From: Mesostigma viride
Lineage: Eukaryota > Streptophyta > Mesostigmatophyceae > Mesostigmatales > Mesostigmataceae
Assembly: GCA_009746045.1 (NCBI GenBank)
Contig: RPFO01000065.1
Span: 6,205,387-6,269,386 of the forward strand
Direction: 5' to 3'
Length of the DNA: 64,000 bases
How positions within the stretch are numbered: position 1 is the stretch's first letter; each line of letters begins with the position of its first letter. The translations under genes were made by a program, and so were the position numbers. Under the pieces are notes generated by a model that saw only the letters and a list, made by a program, of their open reading frames with translations, was not told the origin of the DNA and searched no databases. Positions 11,800-22,740 of this stretch are shown here, in pieces.

Positions 11800-12590
11800 A
11801 GCAATGGGCAGCATGCTGGCTGAGCACTGAGCTCCCTCACCTTTCCACCACCGCCACCTCCACCTCCACCCAGGCTCCTCGGATCCACCGGCCTCCACCG
11901 CCAACACCGCATCTAGACTGCCGCCATCACCGCCCAGCTCCTCGACATCGACAAGCGGGCCTCCAGACAACGCCATCGCCATTGAGTGCCTGCAAAAAAC
12001 CGTAGGCCTCACCGCCCAGGCCTGCGGTGAAGGACGTACATCGCCGCCCGGCCAGCACCTGCTAGCCCATGCAGCCAATTACGATGCTCCTCCCACCACC
12101 CAGACCTGGGCGGACATGCCAAAGCACCACACCACTCCCACCGCCTCCTCCATCGTGGCACAACAAACGCTCGACTTCCGCGAGGAGGCTGACATCACCA
12201 AGCGCAGCCATAACGTCATCGTCAAGCACTAGCTTCGACCAGCCGGCAGGGGAGCCGGACTCCGAGTCTCTTCTCATAGCGTTTAAGCATGACATCCTTA
12301 CCCCCATGGAACTCACTGGTGAGCTCAGGATGTCGGCTGTCCGCCTTCCCCGCGCGCGGGGTTTAGGCTGGGCTGCATGGCTCCCCTGCTCCTCACCTTT
12401 GATTACATGGCGGATAAGCTGTTCGGTTTCTTAAACGCCGCAAGAAGCTTGCGCGAGGATTTCCTACGCGCTGGACGACGACGTGACCCTGGCGCAGCAA
12501 CAACGGCGACGGGAGCTATGGCCGACCTACCTCCAGCTCGATCCGGCAGACCGGCCGCAGGGGGGAAGCCGGTATACTGGAGTATAAGTA
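11800..12590 (+). pseudogene. LINE ORF1-type remnant
   Basis: Across shifting frames the plus strand encodes phrases typical of algal LINE first ORFs: VAQQTLDFREEADITKRSHN, then a DILTPMELTGELRMSAVRLP segment, then LLLTFDYMADKL and an Ala/Gln/Arg-rich stretch. The last part matches the minus-strand copy at 22480-22736, which keeps a cleaner frame (ADKLLILKRRKWLV; DDLTLAQQQRRRELWPTY). The pattern recalls the nucleic-acid-binding ORF1 of LINEs. Stops and frameshifts show it is dead. Confidence 0.55.
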
Positions 12591-12715
12591 AGTAAGTACT
12601 TGCGTGTCATGCGCAAAGGCATGCAACGGAGTACTATATGCTAATCTCATTAGAAAAATAATTACACAAAAGTTTAAACAAATATCGTCTGCATCATCCC
12701 CCAACCGTTAAGCAC
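12590..12715. repeat. Retroelement tail repeat, inverted relative to 22263-22440
   Basis: Starts with gtaagtaagta and continues cttgcgtgtcatgcgc, then gtttaaacaaatatcgtctg, ending ccccaaccgttaagc. The reverse complement of the whole block recurs at 22263-22440, next to a longer (ttac)n run. Both copies abut the same LINE ORF1 segment, so this is an untranslated part of the same element. Confidence 0.7.
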
Positions 12716-12889
12716 TAGATGGGGATGTAATCCTCATCCAAGCTGTTCTCTACTGTAATGGCAGACGAGGCGGTGTAGTGTAGCCGCCGGCTATCCTCGA
12801 TCAGGACCAATAACCTCCACCTGCGGACTTCTACCCAGGCTGGCTAGCAACGGGCCGCGGGGCCCGTGGGAGAAAACAGGAGCATACCC

Positions 12890-13600
12890 CTCAGGAATAA
12901 AGGTGCTTATCGCAGATGGCAGCCCATTTCTCCTTGTCAATCATGCAGGCGCAGAGTACGGATAGTCCCAGAAGCCCTGCATCTTCAAGCAGTTGTGTCA
13001 CATAGGTCCGGGCCGCGCCGCGCCGGTGCCCGGCGCGCGCAAGTTTGCCAGTGGGTTGCCGGATGGGACAAGGGGACCCTGCCATATAGGAGCAGGTGTC
13101 TACCTGGTTGCATGGCCCGTCTTAACCCCCCGGCAGGGCCCACGTCGGTAAATATCACCTGGTCTGTGCGGGCAAGATGGCCGGCAAAGAGGAGGCGGCG
13201 TAATTGTCGGATGGTATGGTACGTGACAAGAGGGAGCTCGCAGTATAGAGCTTGGCCCGCCCGGTGCGGCGTTCTTGGTAGCGGACGCCAAGGATATGAC
13301 GGAGCATTCGAGTGACGGTGCCGTCAAGCTGCTGGCTCAGCGCCTGGTCCAGGGTCCACGCCTCGCAGTGATAAAGGAGGATGCTGAGGACAAGGGCCTT
13401 CAACAGAATGCGCTTGCGTCGCTGACTCATGCAGGTAGCGGCATGCAGGTCCAGAACCTATCCGGAGGCGGCGGAGGGCCTGGCCAATGGTTGAGGCATG
13501 GCCAGGTATATACTGGAGGGGGGCGGTCATCCACGTCGACGGCAAGCTAGCCCTCAGTGGCGCAGGCAAGGTCCCCTGCCACCCCAGCAACCCCAGCCAA
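12890..13600 (-). pseudogene. LINE reverse transcriptase C-terminal remnant
   Basis: The minus strand contains RKRILLKALVLSILLYHCEAWTL followed by LDGTVTRMLRHILGVRYQER. This is the post-palm segment of LINE reverse transcriptases (the thumb region with the Y-G-x-E-x-W signature, here YHCEAW). The same block is cleaner at 21780-21950 on the plus strand (YGAEAWTL). Flanking frames break repeatedly, so this is a non-functional fragment. Confidence 0.6.
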
Positions 13601-13747
13601 GGGCCGATATATATTAAAAATATAATTACTTACAGCAGAGTGAAATCACTCAAACCAAAGCAAACGCCCAGCTATAAACCTATATACAGAGCCATGTCAA
13701 AGCTCTATACTACGATAAGACCAATGGAAACGCCTAACGGGAGGAAC

Positions 13748-14563
13748 CTAATAGCCCTGCTGCACCGCAAAATCAGCCCGCGTACGGCGGAGCATGATGT
13801 CAGCCATGGCCCGAGTCAGCGCCACCGACAAGCGCTGACGCCAATATGACGTCCAGGTCCGCGCCGACCATGGGGCCCGCTGGCCCTCCAGGTCCAGCCG
13901 GTCCTCCCGGAGCCGGCAACACTCCTTGAAGAAGGCGGAGGTCAGGGGCCCCATGGCCCCAAACTCCTCCAGGACAAAGGGCACCACACGATGGTGCCCG
14001 ACGTCGCCGTAGGCCAGGAGCTTGGCCCGCTCCGCCCGGTCCGCCGTGTAACCTGCCGTGAGGGAGGCCCCAGCCACGTGGCTAAGAGCCAAGGGCCGCG
14101 CCACCGAAACGTCAATAAGCAGATGCCGGCCACCCCCCTCAAAGTCCAGCACCACGATGTCAGGCCGGTGGTTGGGGGAATAGAAGGCAGCGCCATCCGC
14201 ATCCTCGGACCGGATGTTCGCGTGGGGGAAAACCGACCGAATCATGGCGAGCACCACCGTCAGGAGGACAGTGTGCAAATACAAATACCAATTCTGATTC
14301 TGTTGGCCCCCCATGCAGGCAAGGTAGTGAGTCCCCGTGGGATCCAGCGGCTGCCCACAGCTACCACAAGGCCGCCCGGCCGGAACAAGAGGCTGCGGGG
14401 CAAATAGCTGGTGCCGGAGCGCCACCGAGTAGTGGCTGGGAGCCAAGGCGAATGGGGGGCCATGGGAAGAGCACGAAGGTACGCCGAGCCCACACTCCGC
14501 AAGGAAAGCGAGAACAGCCACGCACGTCCCTGGGCGTTGAGGTCCCCGAAAAGAGCAATCCAA
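13748..14563 (-). pseudogene. LINE C-terminal domain: zinc knuckle plus PD-(D/E)xK-like region
   Basis: An open frame of 271 residues. In the first third it has CGSCGQPLDPTGTHYLAC, a Cys/His cluster of the C-x2-C...H...C type, then RPDIVVLDFEGGGRHLLIDVSVARP, which fits the D...D/E core of a restriction-like fold. The order, zinc cluster then an RPDIVV...LIDVSV segment, is typical of the C-terminus of algal LINE polyproteins. No reverse transcriptase is joined to it in frame, so the element is truncated. An inverted, decayed relative lies at 14745-15430. Confidence 0.6.
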
Positions 14564-14744
14564 TCAGCCGTGTGCAGAATACCCGCGTAGGTTTTCTGGT
14601 GTTTATCGATGACGCGAGCAGGGAATGCGGCGGGAGATTGAACGGAGGCGACCGAGGGAGTGCCGCGAGGGAGGTGGCGCTGTACCGCCTGAGCGGCACG
14701 GACGGGAGAACAGGCCTGCTGGATCTCAGATCGATATATATAGC

Positions 14745-15430
14745 AGTAGTGGGTGGCAAGCAGAACCAGAACTGGTTCCTCTATTTCCATACCGCTCAGA
14801 CTCCTCCGGGTGGTGTGTGCCATGGTTCGGTCGGTCTTTCCCCACTCCACCATATTGCGAGGACACAGATGGGGCCGCGCCCTCTACTCACCCAACCACC
14901 GCCCCGACATTACCGTGCTTGACTACGACGGGCCGGCAGGGTTGCCACCTGCTCATCGATGTCTCAGTGGCTCGGCTGCTCTCCGGTCGCCACATCACTC
15001 CGGGCGGCTGTGGATATGCCGGCGCTGCTGCCGCTGTGGCCGGCTGCATAAGCGCGCGACAAGTTTGCCTCCTATGCATGGCAACGTGGGGCCCCACCGG
15101 GTCATCCCCTTTGTCCTTGCATGAGGAGTTCGGGGCCATGGGCCCCAAGACAGCGGAGTTTTTCCACGAGTGCTGCCAGCGCCGTGGCTGAGGTCTATAC
15201 CGCCTCGACTATAGCTCAAGGGTCAGACCGCCCCGTGGTCTCAACCGCACGTGGTCCTCGTATGATTGGCGGCAGCGCCTGTCACTCGCCCTCCGTCACT
15301 CGCACCGTGGTTGATGTGTTATTCCGCCGCACCCGGGCCGACTTTGTCGCGACCCATGCGGTCGATCTAGATCCCTCGATCCCAGGCCTGCATGGTGGGC
15401 CGGCAGCGATGTTGCTGCGTGTCATAGTTT
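14745..15430 (+). pseudogene. Second, decayed copy of the LINE C-terminal domain
   Basis: Plus-strand phrases parallel the minus-strand copy at 13748-14563: QNQNWFLYFHT, MVRSVFPHSTI, YSPNHRPDITVLDYDG, LLIDVSVAR, and EEFGAMGPKTAEFFHECC. They lie in three different frames, so frameshifts have accumulated. The two copies are in opposite orientation about 200 bp apart, from two insertions or an inversion. Confidence 0.6.
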
Positions 15431-15610
15431 TGTGATGTAGTTAGTTGTACCTTGTGCAGCTGGCGTGATCCTTGGATGTCCGGGTGTCCGAGATTCCTAT
15501 TGATCAATTTACTCTTCACTGGGCTCTTCTTCTTTTCCGGTTTTTCCTTGTGTTGCATGCCCCGAGCTCACCTCCGTAACTTATCATTCTCAATGAATAT
15601 ATAGCAGACT
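15380..15610 (+). repeat. LINE untranslated end segments repeated in inverse elsewhere
   Basis: 15380-15476 (ggcctgcatggtgggccgg to cgtgatccttgg) is matched in reverse complement at 22160-22262. 15470-15605 (ccttggatgtccgggtgtcc to caatgaatatatagc) is matched in reverse complement at about 17488-17612. These junctions mark element ends: the second motif leads directly into the plus-strand LINE at 17600. Confidence 0.65.
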
Positions 15611-16106
15611 GTAGTCGGTGTAGACTAGTCAGGCTTAGTTAGCTTAGCACGTGGCACACGCCTAAGCGCATGTGCGACTATGATGGGACTCCCCACGGAT
15701 GATGCATTTAGCCAAGCTTAATTGCCTATGTATGCATGCAGCTAGAGAGCTACTCTCAGTGCTGAGACGTCATCCCCTAGCCATTGTTTTGCTATATGAT
15801 GATCTTCCACCGGCCGGCCTATGTCCGCACCTCCGCTCAGCTGCTGGAATACATATGTGCTACATGTACTAGCTCCCACCATGCAACGGAGATATGCTTC
15901 AATTTGATAGCTAGAGCATCCATGGCCTCTCAGCAGACTGAGTGGCTCTCTGCATGGGCAAAACAATGCTAACTACCTACTAATGCTAATGCATCATCTG
16001 GTGTGGATCCCATCTTATAGCCATACATGTGCATGGCCACGTTAATTAACAGTAATTAATTAGACTCGTGCTCCCGTTGCATGGGGAGTCACGGAGCATT
16101 AACCCC
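15611..16106. other. Spacer between LINE fragments
   Basis: No gene seen. The segment from about 15760 to 16106 (cagtgctgagacgtcatccc through gtcacggagcattaaccc) has a shorter relative at 24510-24645. In both places it ends in a (GGAT)n run. Confidence 0.5.
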
Positions 16107-16276
16107 GATGGATGGATGGATGGATGGATGGATGGATGGATGGATGGATGGATGGATGGATGGATGGATGGATGGATGGATGGATGGATGGATGGATGGA
16201 TGGATGGATGGATGGATGGATGGATGGATGGATGGATGGATGGATGGATGGATGGATGGATGGATGGATGGATGGG
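16107..16276. repeat. (GGAT)n microsatellite, ~170 bp
   Basis: Uninterrupted tetranucleotide run of about 42 units. It abuts the end of a minus-strand LINE, and read on that strand it is a 3' (CATC)n tail. The same junction occurs at 10447 with only a few units. Confidence 0.95.
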
Positions 16277-17446
16277 TGCAAACAGTCCTACCGGTCTAAT
16301 CTATCTACAACAGCTAGTACCTATTACGTCTATCTAAAGCTATCAACATCAACTCTACGTACCCTAGGGGAGCTGTCGGGCGTGCCTCCCGCGGGTTTGC
16401 ACACGCGGGCGCTTCCCCATGGGGGGGGCTCAGTCGTTGTCCTCTATGACCTGGGCCCACTTGGCCTTGTCCATCATCTTCGTCCAAATCACGGAGAGGC
16501 CTAGGGCCCCCCATGTCCTCTACTAGCTGTTCTTTGAAGGTGCGGGCCTTGCGGCGTCGATCTAACATCATGCACGGGGCCCGGCCGGCCACGTCAGGAT
16601 CGATCGAGAGTGCCGGCCAGGCTGAGCTGGCTGGTCGCAGCCTCCCGCGTGGGGGCCACGTGACGTGTCTACCTGGTTGGTGCGAGCTAGGTGCCCTATA
16701 CGAGCTGCAGGCGCCGCTGCTTATGATGGCGTGCTGGTGATATATGGCATGCATGCCAAGGCAAAGGTCCTCATGGCGGATCGACATGAGCAGCATATCC
16801 TGACTCTGAAAATGGATCACAGCATGACAGTTGGTGACCGCGCCGTCCAGCTTGCCGGCCAGGTCGGCGGTGAGGGTCCACGTCTCGGCCCCATACATAA
16901 GAACAGGAAGGACGAGGACCTTAAACAGGTCCTGTTTCTCGATCTTGCCCAGGGGCTTGCGCCACAGGGCCCGGTATTGGCGTAAATCGTGCCAGGCGAG
17001 GGAGATGCGGTGGTCCACATTGATCAGCCTCGCAGCTGCATGGGAAGCAGGCTGCCCAGCAGCTTGACGCGGTCGCGGTACAGGACTCGAGAGCCGTCAA
17101 GGTGGAGAAAGAGGTCCGGGGCGGTGGGTGGGTGAGCCCAATCGCCAGAGCCTCTGTCTTCTTGCTGAGCTCAAGCCCCGCCCGCACTGCACGGGCCTCG
17201 ATAGCCAGGCATGCAGTCAAGCCACGTCTGCACGTGCCCAGTGTCCTCGAAGAGGGTCACTGGTGTCGTCTGCGTAGATGATGTCTGCCAGCCGAATCTC
17301 CGTTTCCGCTCCGCCATTGCCAGAAGTGGTTGGCAACCGCTGCACCCCTGGTTCCCTACCCACGATGCGGGCAAAATTCGCTTGCGCGCCTGAATCATTA
17401 CGTATTCGACCACAATAATGAACAGGTAGGGCGACAGCACCGCCAC
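16277..17446 (-). pseudogene. LINE reverse transcriptase remnant with 3' end
   Basis: Minus-strand pieces in order: LSPYLFIIVVEYVMIQARKR (palm, about 17440-17380), QTWLDC and a degraded GLELSKKTEAL segment, then DHRISLAWHDLRQYRALW, FKVLVLPVLMYGAETWTL and LAGKLDGAV. This is the same order as the plus-strand copy at 21398-22038. The YADD catalytic segment is not readable and frames shift, so it is inactive. It runs into the shared 3' segment and the (CATC)n tail. Confidence 0.65.
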
Positions 17447-17612
17447 GTTGGCTACATAAGCCTTGCTATATTCTACGTATAACTACTGCGCTATATATTC
17501 ATTGAGAATGATAAATTACGATGATGAGATTGGCATGCAACATGAGGAAAACCCTGAAAAGAGGAAGAACCCTTCAGGAAGAAATAGTAATCTGACACGG
17601 ACATCCAAGGAT
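17447..17612 (+). repeat. Element-junction repeat, inverted copy of 15470-15605
   Basis: tatatattcattgagaatga through cggacatccaagg is about 80% identical to the reverse complement of 15470-15605. It directly precedes the plus-strand LINE coding region. Confidence 0.6.
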
Positions 17613-18541
17613 TGCGGGCTTTGCGGCCCGTGCCCCGTTGCTGGCGGCCCGGCACCTGCCGGTCATGCCCCGCCGCCGCCCCGGCCCGCTCTACCGCCAG
17701 GACCCCAAGGTCTTGGCCGCCCGGCACCGCCTCAAGCGTAACCGGGACCCGTTGCAGAAACCATTGCTCAAGGCCGCCCTCGTGGAGGCCTACGAGCACG
17801 CTCAGGACGCGGACTCAGGCGGCCCAGTGCATCGCGGATGCCAAGGCCTGCCAGGCCCGCAACCAGGGCAAGGACATGTGGTACCACCTCGACCGGCTCG
17901 GCGGCCGGCGGCAGCGCACCCCGGTGGAGCACACGGGGGACGGCACGGCGCCGGTCAGCCTTGACCGCTGGTTGGCCCACAACGTTTCCTTGACAGGTGG
18001 GGCTCGCGCCCCCCCCCCGCCGCTGCACCCCGAGACGGCCGCCCGCCTCGGGGTCGCCGGACCCCCGCCGCCGCCAGCGCCCCCCTCCCGATCGGCCGCG
18101 GACTACCAAGTCCCCGCCTTGCAGGAGGGCTGCCTTGCCACTGACGACGTCGTCCCCCCCTTCACTTTGAAGGAATTGGACGGCGCCCTTGCTCGCCTGC
18201 GGTACGACGCGGCGGTCGGTACGTGCCGACCACCTTTCTGCTGAGCTGCTGAAGACCCCTGATCTGGCGGTTAGGGATCTTCTGCTGGCGTTCTGCAACC
18301 GTGTCCTGCTCTCTGACGAGCCTCCGCCTGCTGAGTGGCAGACGGCCATCCGCGTCATGCTGTACATTGCTGCCATTCGCCGACTGTATGAGGGCTCACA
18401 GGCAGTAGTGCGGACTGCGGAGGGCACTACTCCACCATTCCCCCTTCACCACGGGGTGTGGCAAGGTTGTGTCCTGTCCCCATACCTGTTCATTTGTCGT
18501 GGATCACGTCATGCGCCGGGCACGTGCGCGCTTTACTGCTC
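17613..18541 (+). pseudogene. LINE reverse transcriptase, 5' half, interrupted and internally deleted
   Basis: Frames in succession give KVLAARHRLKRNRDPLQKP, then DAKACQARNQGKDMWYHLDR, then ALARLRYDAAVG, then DHLSAELLKTPDLAVRDLL and PPPAEWQTAIRVML. The sequence then jumps directly to RRLYEGSQAVVRT and HGVWQGCVLSPYLF. The first fits the linker before the reverse transcriptase, the last the palm motif with G-x-x-QGC-x-LSP. The fingers region with the first catalytic Asp, expected between EWQTAI and RRLYEG, is missing. The frame is cut at 18541 by a piggyBac-like element and resumes at 21398. Confidence 0.75.
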
Positions 18542-18545
18542 TTAA

Positions 18546-21393
18546 CCCCTAAACCGTCCTCGTGCCGATTTTCGACTGCGAGTTTTTCTCATGCCTCACA
18601 TTCGGCATGAGTTTGTGCGCCCTGTAGGGATTTGGCGGGAAGGTTTTGGCGGGAACCAACTAGACCACCGAAAAGATCTAGATTCACTCTATCCGTAGGA
18701 CACTTGTCTGACCGTATTTGACCACCGTATCAGGGTGGAAACCCTGGTCAAAGTCAACAGGGTACCCTGGTGCGTGCAGGTTTGGGCGGTAAAAAAAATT
18801 GACAAAAACGTACGAAAACGAAGGATGCGCAAAAAGGGGGGAGCGCGGACGTAGACATGGCGGACGAAATGCAGGCAGATATACGGACTTTCAAGGTAAA
18901 GAAGGGCATTTTCATGGCAGTGCCTGTGGAAAAATTCGGACTAGACTGGGCGATAGAGCAGTATGGGGAAAAACACAGCGAGGTACGTTTGCCGGGCAAG
19001 GTAGTGACAGTGAACAGGTCCGGAGATGGTGCACGGTGCTATTTCCCGGACGACAAGCTCACGTACCCATTCACCCGTGAGCAGATTTTCATATATTCGT
19101 GCAGATCAGATGAGTACGAAGCTCTAGTGAAAGAATGCGCAGCCAGGAAGGTCCCAACGGCAGGTAGCAGTGACGATGATAGCGAGCAGGGCCAGGATAG
19201 CGATTCTGACGCCGGCGAGGACGACGACGACAAATCCGAGGATATCGAGCTGCCCACACCGGTCAAGCGACGCGAGCCGGGGAAGCGCGCTGTCGGCAAC
19301 CCGAAGAAGAATCCAGCCATCAGCCACGCCCCGAAAAGGCGCCGTCAGACCAAGGCGGCGGCCAGCGAGAGCGTTGTCTCGGACGCTTCCGATGACGACT
19401 TTGTTTACCAGAAGGGTGCGGAGGGTCCGGTGCCGAGCGGTGAGGCTGAGCTCGATGCCAGGTGTGTTTCCTTTTCCCGATACTCCGGTGCTGTCGCCGA
19501 TGACGGGTACCGCCTGCTATCAAAACCTTTCCCCTGCCCAGCTCAAGTTTGGGCCCCTCGGGCTGTTCTCCCTTTTCTGGTCCCAACGTGATGTCGTGGC
19601 CAAGATTGTCAAGGAGACCAACGACTATGCTGAGCTCAAGGGGGCGGGCAAGCCAGGTGAGCGTGAGTGGCACCCCTTAACAATGCATGAGATGGGCAAA
19701 TTTCTGGGTGGAGCAGGTGCTGTGCCAACTGTGCTGGGCGCAAGGCAGGAAGCACAAGACCTCGGTCATGTGCGAGCACTGTGACATGGCGTTCTGCAGC
19801 AACAGCGAGCGGAACTGCTTCGGCCTCTTCCACTCCGGGCAGGTGGAGGGGCTGGACTTCAACGTGACGAAGCAGCGGGTATGGCAGCGCCTCTCCCAGC
19901 GTGGCGAATGCGCCAAGAATTTCAAGGGCGCCACTACCACGAGGGGGGCAGCAGCCACCACCCGGAAGCTCAAGGGGGTGGCGCGGCGCCGCCATCTCAG
20001 GGCGGAGCATGTCCGCCTGGGATATAGTCCTACGGAGGCTGACTAAGAATGCTAGCATTTGTTGCCTACGTGGCATGGCATTTGGCCTTTCCTGCCCGCG
20101 CTCATGCGCGCCGTGTATCACCATGGGCCGGCATGGTTTGAAGTGTGTGTTATTGTTTCATGGACCCACCTGTGCATGTGTTATTTGGTTTCATGTTGTT
20201 AGCCTGGGTTATTGTTTCATGGTCCCACCTGTGCATGTGTTATTTGGTTTCATGTTGTTAGCCTGCATGGGTTATTGTTTCATGGTCATGTCTTATTAGC
20301 TTTCATGTTTATGCATAACTTGTGCAGTTTGAAAATCTGCTCCGTGATGGTCACAGTGCCACCTATTATTTCTAGTTGGCAATTTTCAGTGTTACTGCAT
20401 GCATGGTCCCTTGGTCACTAATTTATCTAGGAGTGCTGGGATGTTTTGACTTTGTGTGCAAGGTCCATCATGCATGTAAAAATAAGTACCACAGTATCAG
20501 CGGGTCTGCAAGCATTTACGCTTATTGTGGCATATATTTGTGCCACATAGGCTGGAATAAACATAATCATGCATGTTTCATGCTTACCTATCATTTCCAT
20601 GTTCAAAACTGCACTAGGATGTCTATTCTAGCCCCCCCCAAACTGGTGACTCAAAATAGTCACCAGCTATTTTTAGCATTATCTTGTGGGTCCCTGGGTG
20701 AAACAAGACATGTAAGTGTTTGGATGTAGTGCTTGGGTACAGTTGCAGTCCCCGCTGAAATACTAGGGTGAAATCCAAGGTATACATGCTCCATCATGCA
20801 TGATAAGGTTGTGAACCCCGTACTCGCGGCCCGCGCGTAGTCGTCTCCAATCATATCCGGCAGGGACCTGCAGTGGTTATGGCAGGTATTGGTGGCACAC
20901 AGGTTGGAATAAGTGTTAGCATGCATGTTTGCCCATACTCTATGCTTACCTATCGTTTCCATGTTCAAAACTGCACTAGGATGCCTATTTTAGCCCCCAA
21001 AAAACTCGCGACTCAAAATAGTCACCAGTTATTTTTAGCACCAGCTGATGGGTCCCTGGGGGAGTTACAATTTTTAGTGTTTGTATCCCATCCTAACTAA
21101 AAAATCTATCTACAAAACCAACCCCAGGGTCAACTCATTGAGGAAGGGGGTCCATCATCCATTATAAGGGTGTCACCGCGCACACTCACCGTACCCCCCT
21201 GAGAGGGGGGCTATTTATAGAGCAGGGGGGGCTAGCACTGGGACCACCCACTATACCCCCAGGTGGGCCCTAATATGGTTATGCTTGGTTCCTAGTATGG
21301 TCTAGAAAAAATAATTAGGCTGAATGGGGGCACCTGTGGCATACTGTGCAACTCGTGACTCATTTTAGTCACGAGTCAAAGACGGTTGAGGGG
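18546..21393 (+). mobile_element. PiggyBac-like element, internally deleted, with TTAA target duplications
   Basis: The 2848-bp element is bounded by TTAA at 18542-18545 and 21394-21397. The terminal inverted repeats are CCCCTAAACCGTC on the left and CCCCTCAACCGTC on the right (12 of 13 identical). TTAA targeting with ends starting CCC is diagnostic of the piggyBac superfamily. It lies inside a LINE reverse transcriptase, which continues on both sides, so it is younger than that LINE. The 3' half carries repeats: a ~60-bp unit at 20150-20290 and a ~125-bp block at 20578-20705 that recurs at 20940-21065. Confidence 0.88.
18857..20046 (+). pseudogene. PiggyBac-type transposase remnant lacking the catalytic core
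   Basis: The first frame, from ATG 18857, has an acidic/basic N-terminus (DSDSDAGEDDDDK, then KRREPGKRA and PKRRRQTKAAA). In another frame from about 19536 comes LKFGPLGLFSLFWSQRDVVA, then VKETNDYAELKG and EWHPLTMHEMGKFLG. This is the N-terminal part of the DDE_Tnp_1_7 family (F...f...TN.Ya...W..lt..E...flG). Immediately afterwards, in a third frame from about 19690, comes CQLCWAQGRKHKTSVMCEHC followed by CSNSERNCFGLFH, the C-terminal Cys/His cross-brace finger of piggyBac transposases. The whole catalytic D-D-D region between these blocks is absent, so this copy cannot move itself. The frame change near 19461-19540 could be an intron, but I could not find phase-compatible sites. Confidence 0.8.
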
Positions 21394-21397
21394 TTAA

Positions 21398-22038
21398 GGG
21401 CCGGGTTCGAGCCAGGCTTGGACATCCTTAACGTGAAAGAGCACGGCGGGGTTAGACCTGGTTACCGCCTTGCCGACCTGATTTATGCGGATGATACCAC
21501 CCTCATCGAGAGCCCCGAGCACATTCAGACCTGGCTGGACTGCCTGGGCCTGGAGGCGCGGGCGGTGGGGCTGGAGATTAGTGTCAAAACTGAGGCGATG
21601 GTGATAGGGGCATCCAGTAAACCACCGCTGCCGCGCCTGCTCGACGGGACGGAGGTCCCGTTCCGCGACCGCTTCAAGCTGTTGGGGAGCTGGCTTCCTG
21701 ACACCGCCGACGATGTGGACACACGCATCGGCCTTGCCTGGGCCAAGCTCCGTTCGCTCACACCTTACTGGCGCTCGAAGGGCCTGGACGGGCACCGCAA
21801 GCGCATGCTCTTCAAGGTCCTCGTCCTCACGGTGCTCACGTATGGCGCCGAGGCGTGGACCCTCCCACCCAAACTGGCAGCTCGGCTCGACGGCACAGTT
21901 TACAGGATGCTCCGGCAGGTCCTTAACGTAGGTTTTTCCGAGCGTCCGTCATCAGAGTCTTTGTATCATGGCATGCCTCGTGTTTCGGACGAGATTAGGC
22001 AGCGTAGGATAGCATTTGTAGGACACCTAGTAGTGTAG
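21398..22038 (+). pseudogene. LINE reverse transcriptase, 3' half, with YADD
   Basis: Continues the LINE after the piggyBac-like insertion. It contains YRLADLIYADDTTLIESP, the catalytic Y-x-D-D of the palm, then HIQTWLDCLGLEARAVGLEI, KTEAMVIG, the FKLLGSWLPDTADDVDTRIG block, and the thumb FKVLVLTVLTYGAEAWTL with LDGTVYRMLRQVLNV. It ends RQRRIAFVGHLVV and a stop. This is the best-preserved reverse transcriptase piece in the window, but the 5' half is deleted and split, so the element is dead. Confidence 0.82.
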
Positions 22039-22159
22039 TTAGGATTTTCTAGATAGAGTTAGGATAGTCCGATCACGCGGCTTCCTCCACCCCATCCATC
22101 ATGAAATATGTGCTACATGACCCCCCCACGGAGGCATGTTATAATTTAATTTAATTTAA

Positions 22160-22380
22160 TCCAAGGATCACGCCAGCTGCACAAGGTACAACTAACTAAC
22201 TACATCACAAAACTACGACACGCAGCCACATCGCTGCCGGCCCGGCCACCATGCAGGCCTAACGGTTGCTTAACGGTTGGGGGATGATGCAGACGATATT
22301 TGTTTAAACTTTTGTGTAATTATTTTTCTATTGAGATTAGCATAGTACTCCGTGGCATGCCTTTGCGCATGACACGCAAG

Positions 22381-22434
<54 letters not shown>

Positions 22435-22440
22435 TTATAT
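22160..22440 (-). repeat. Inverted LINE end segments and (TTAC)n run
   Basis: 22160-22262 is the reverse complement of 15380-15476. 22263-22440 is the reverse complement of 12590-12715 with an expanded (ttac)n run at about 22379-22433. The order shows a minus-strand element abutting the plus-strand one. Confidence 0.7.
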
Positions 22441-22479
22441 GCAGGCCTATATACTACTGCACTATAGGACTTCCCCTAG

Positions 22480-22736
22480 GCTGGGGTGGCTGATTGAGGG
22501 TGCTGGGACAGCAGGGGGCGTCTGCCAGGGCTTGTGGTCGACGTAGATGACCGCCCCCCTCGATCCAGTATACCGGCTTCAATTCCCTGCCGCTGTCTGC
22601 CGGATCGAGCTGTGAGGTAGGTCGGCCATAGCTCCCGTCGCCGTTGTTGCTGCGCCAGGGTCAAGTCGTCATCCAGTGTGTACGGAGTCCTCACGAGCCA
22701 CTTGCGGCGCTTGAGGATCAAAAGCTTGTCCGCCAT
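22480..22736 (-). pseudogene. LINE ORF1-type fragment
   Basis: 86 codons open on the minus strand: ADKLLILKRRKWLV, then DDDLTLAQQQRRRELWPTYL, then a G-R-S-S-T segment. This is the same block as at 12405-12590. Upstream sequence (23000 and beyond) does not continue the frame, so it is a truncated copy. Confidence 0.5.
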
Positions 22737-22740
22737 ATGT

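Noticed and set aside
13748-14563. Host gene on the minus strand
   Set aside because: Its zinc cluster and RPDIVV...LIDVSV pattern match LINE C-termini, and a decayed inverted copy lies alongside.
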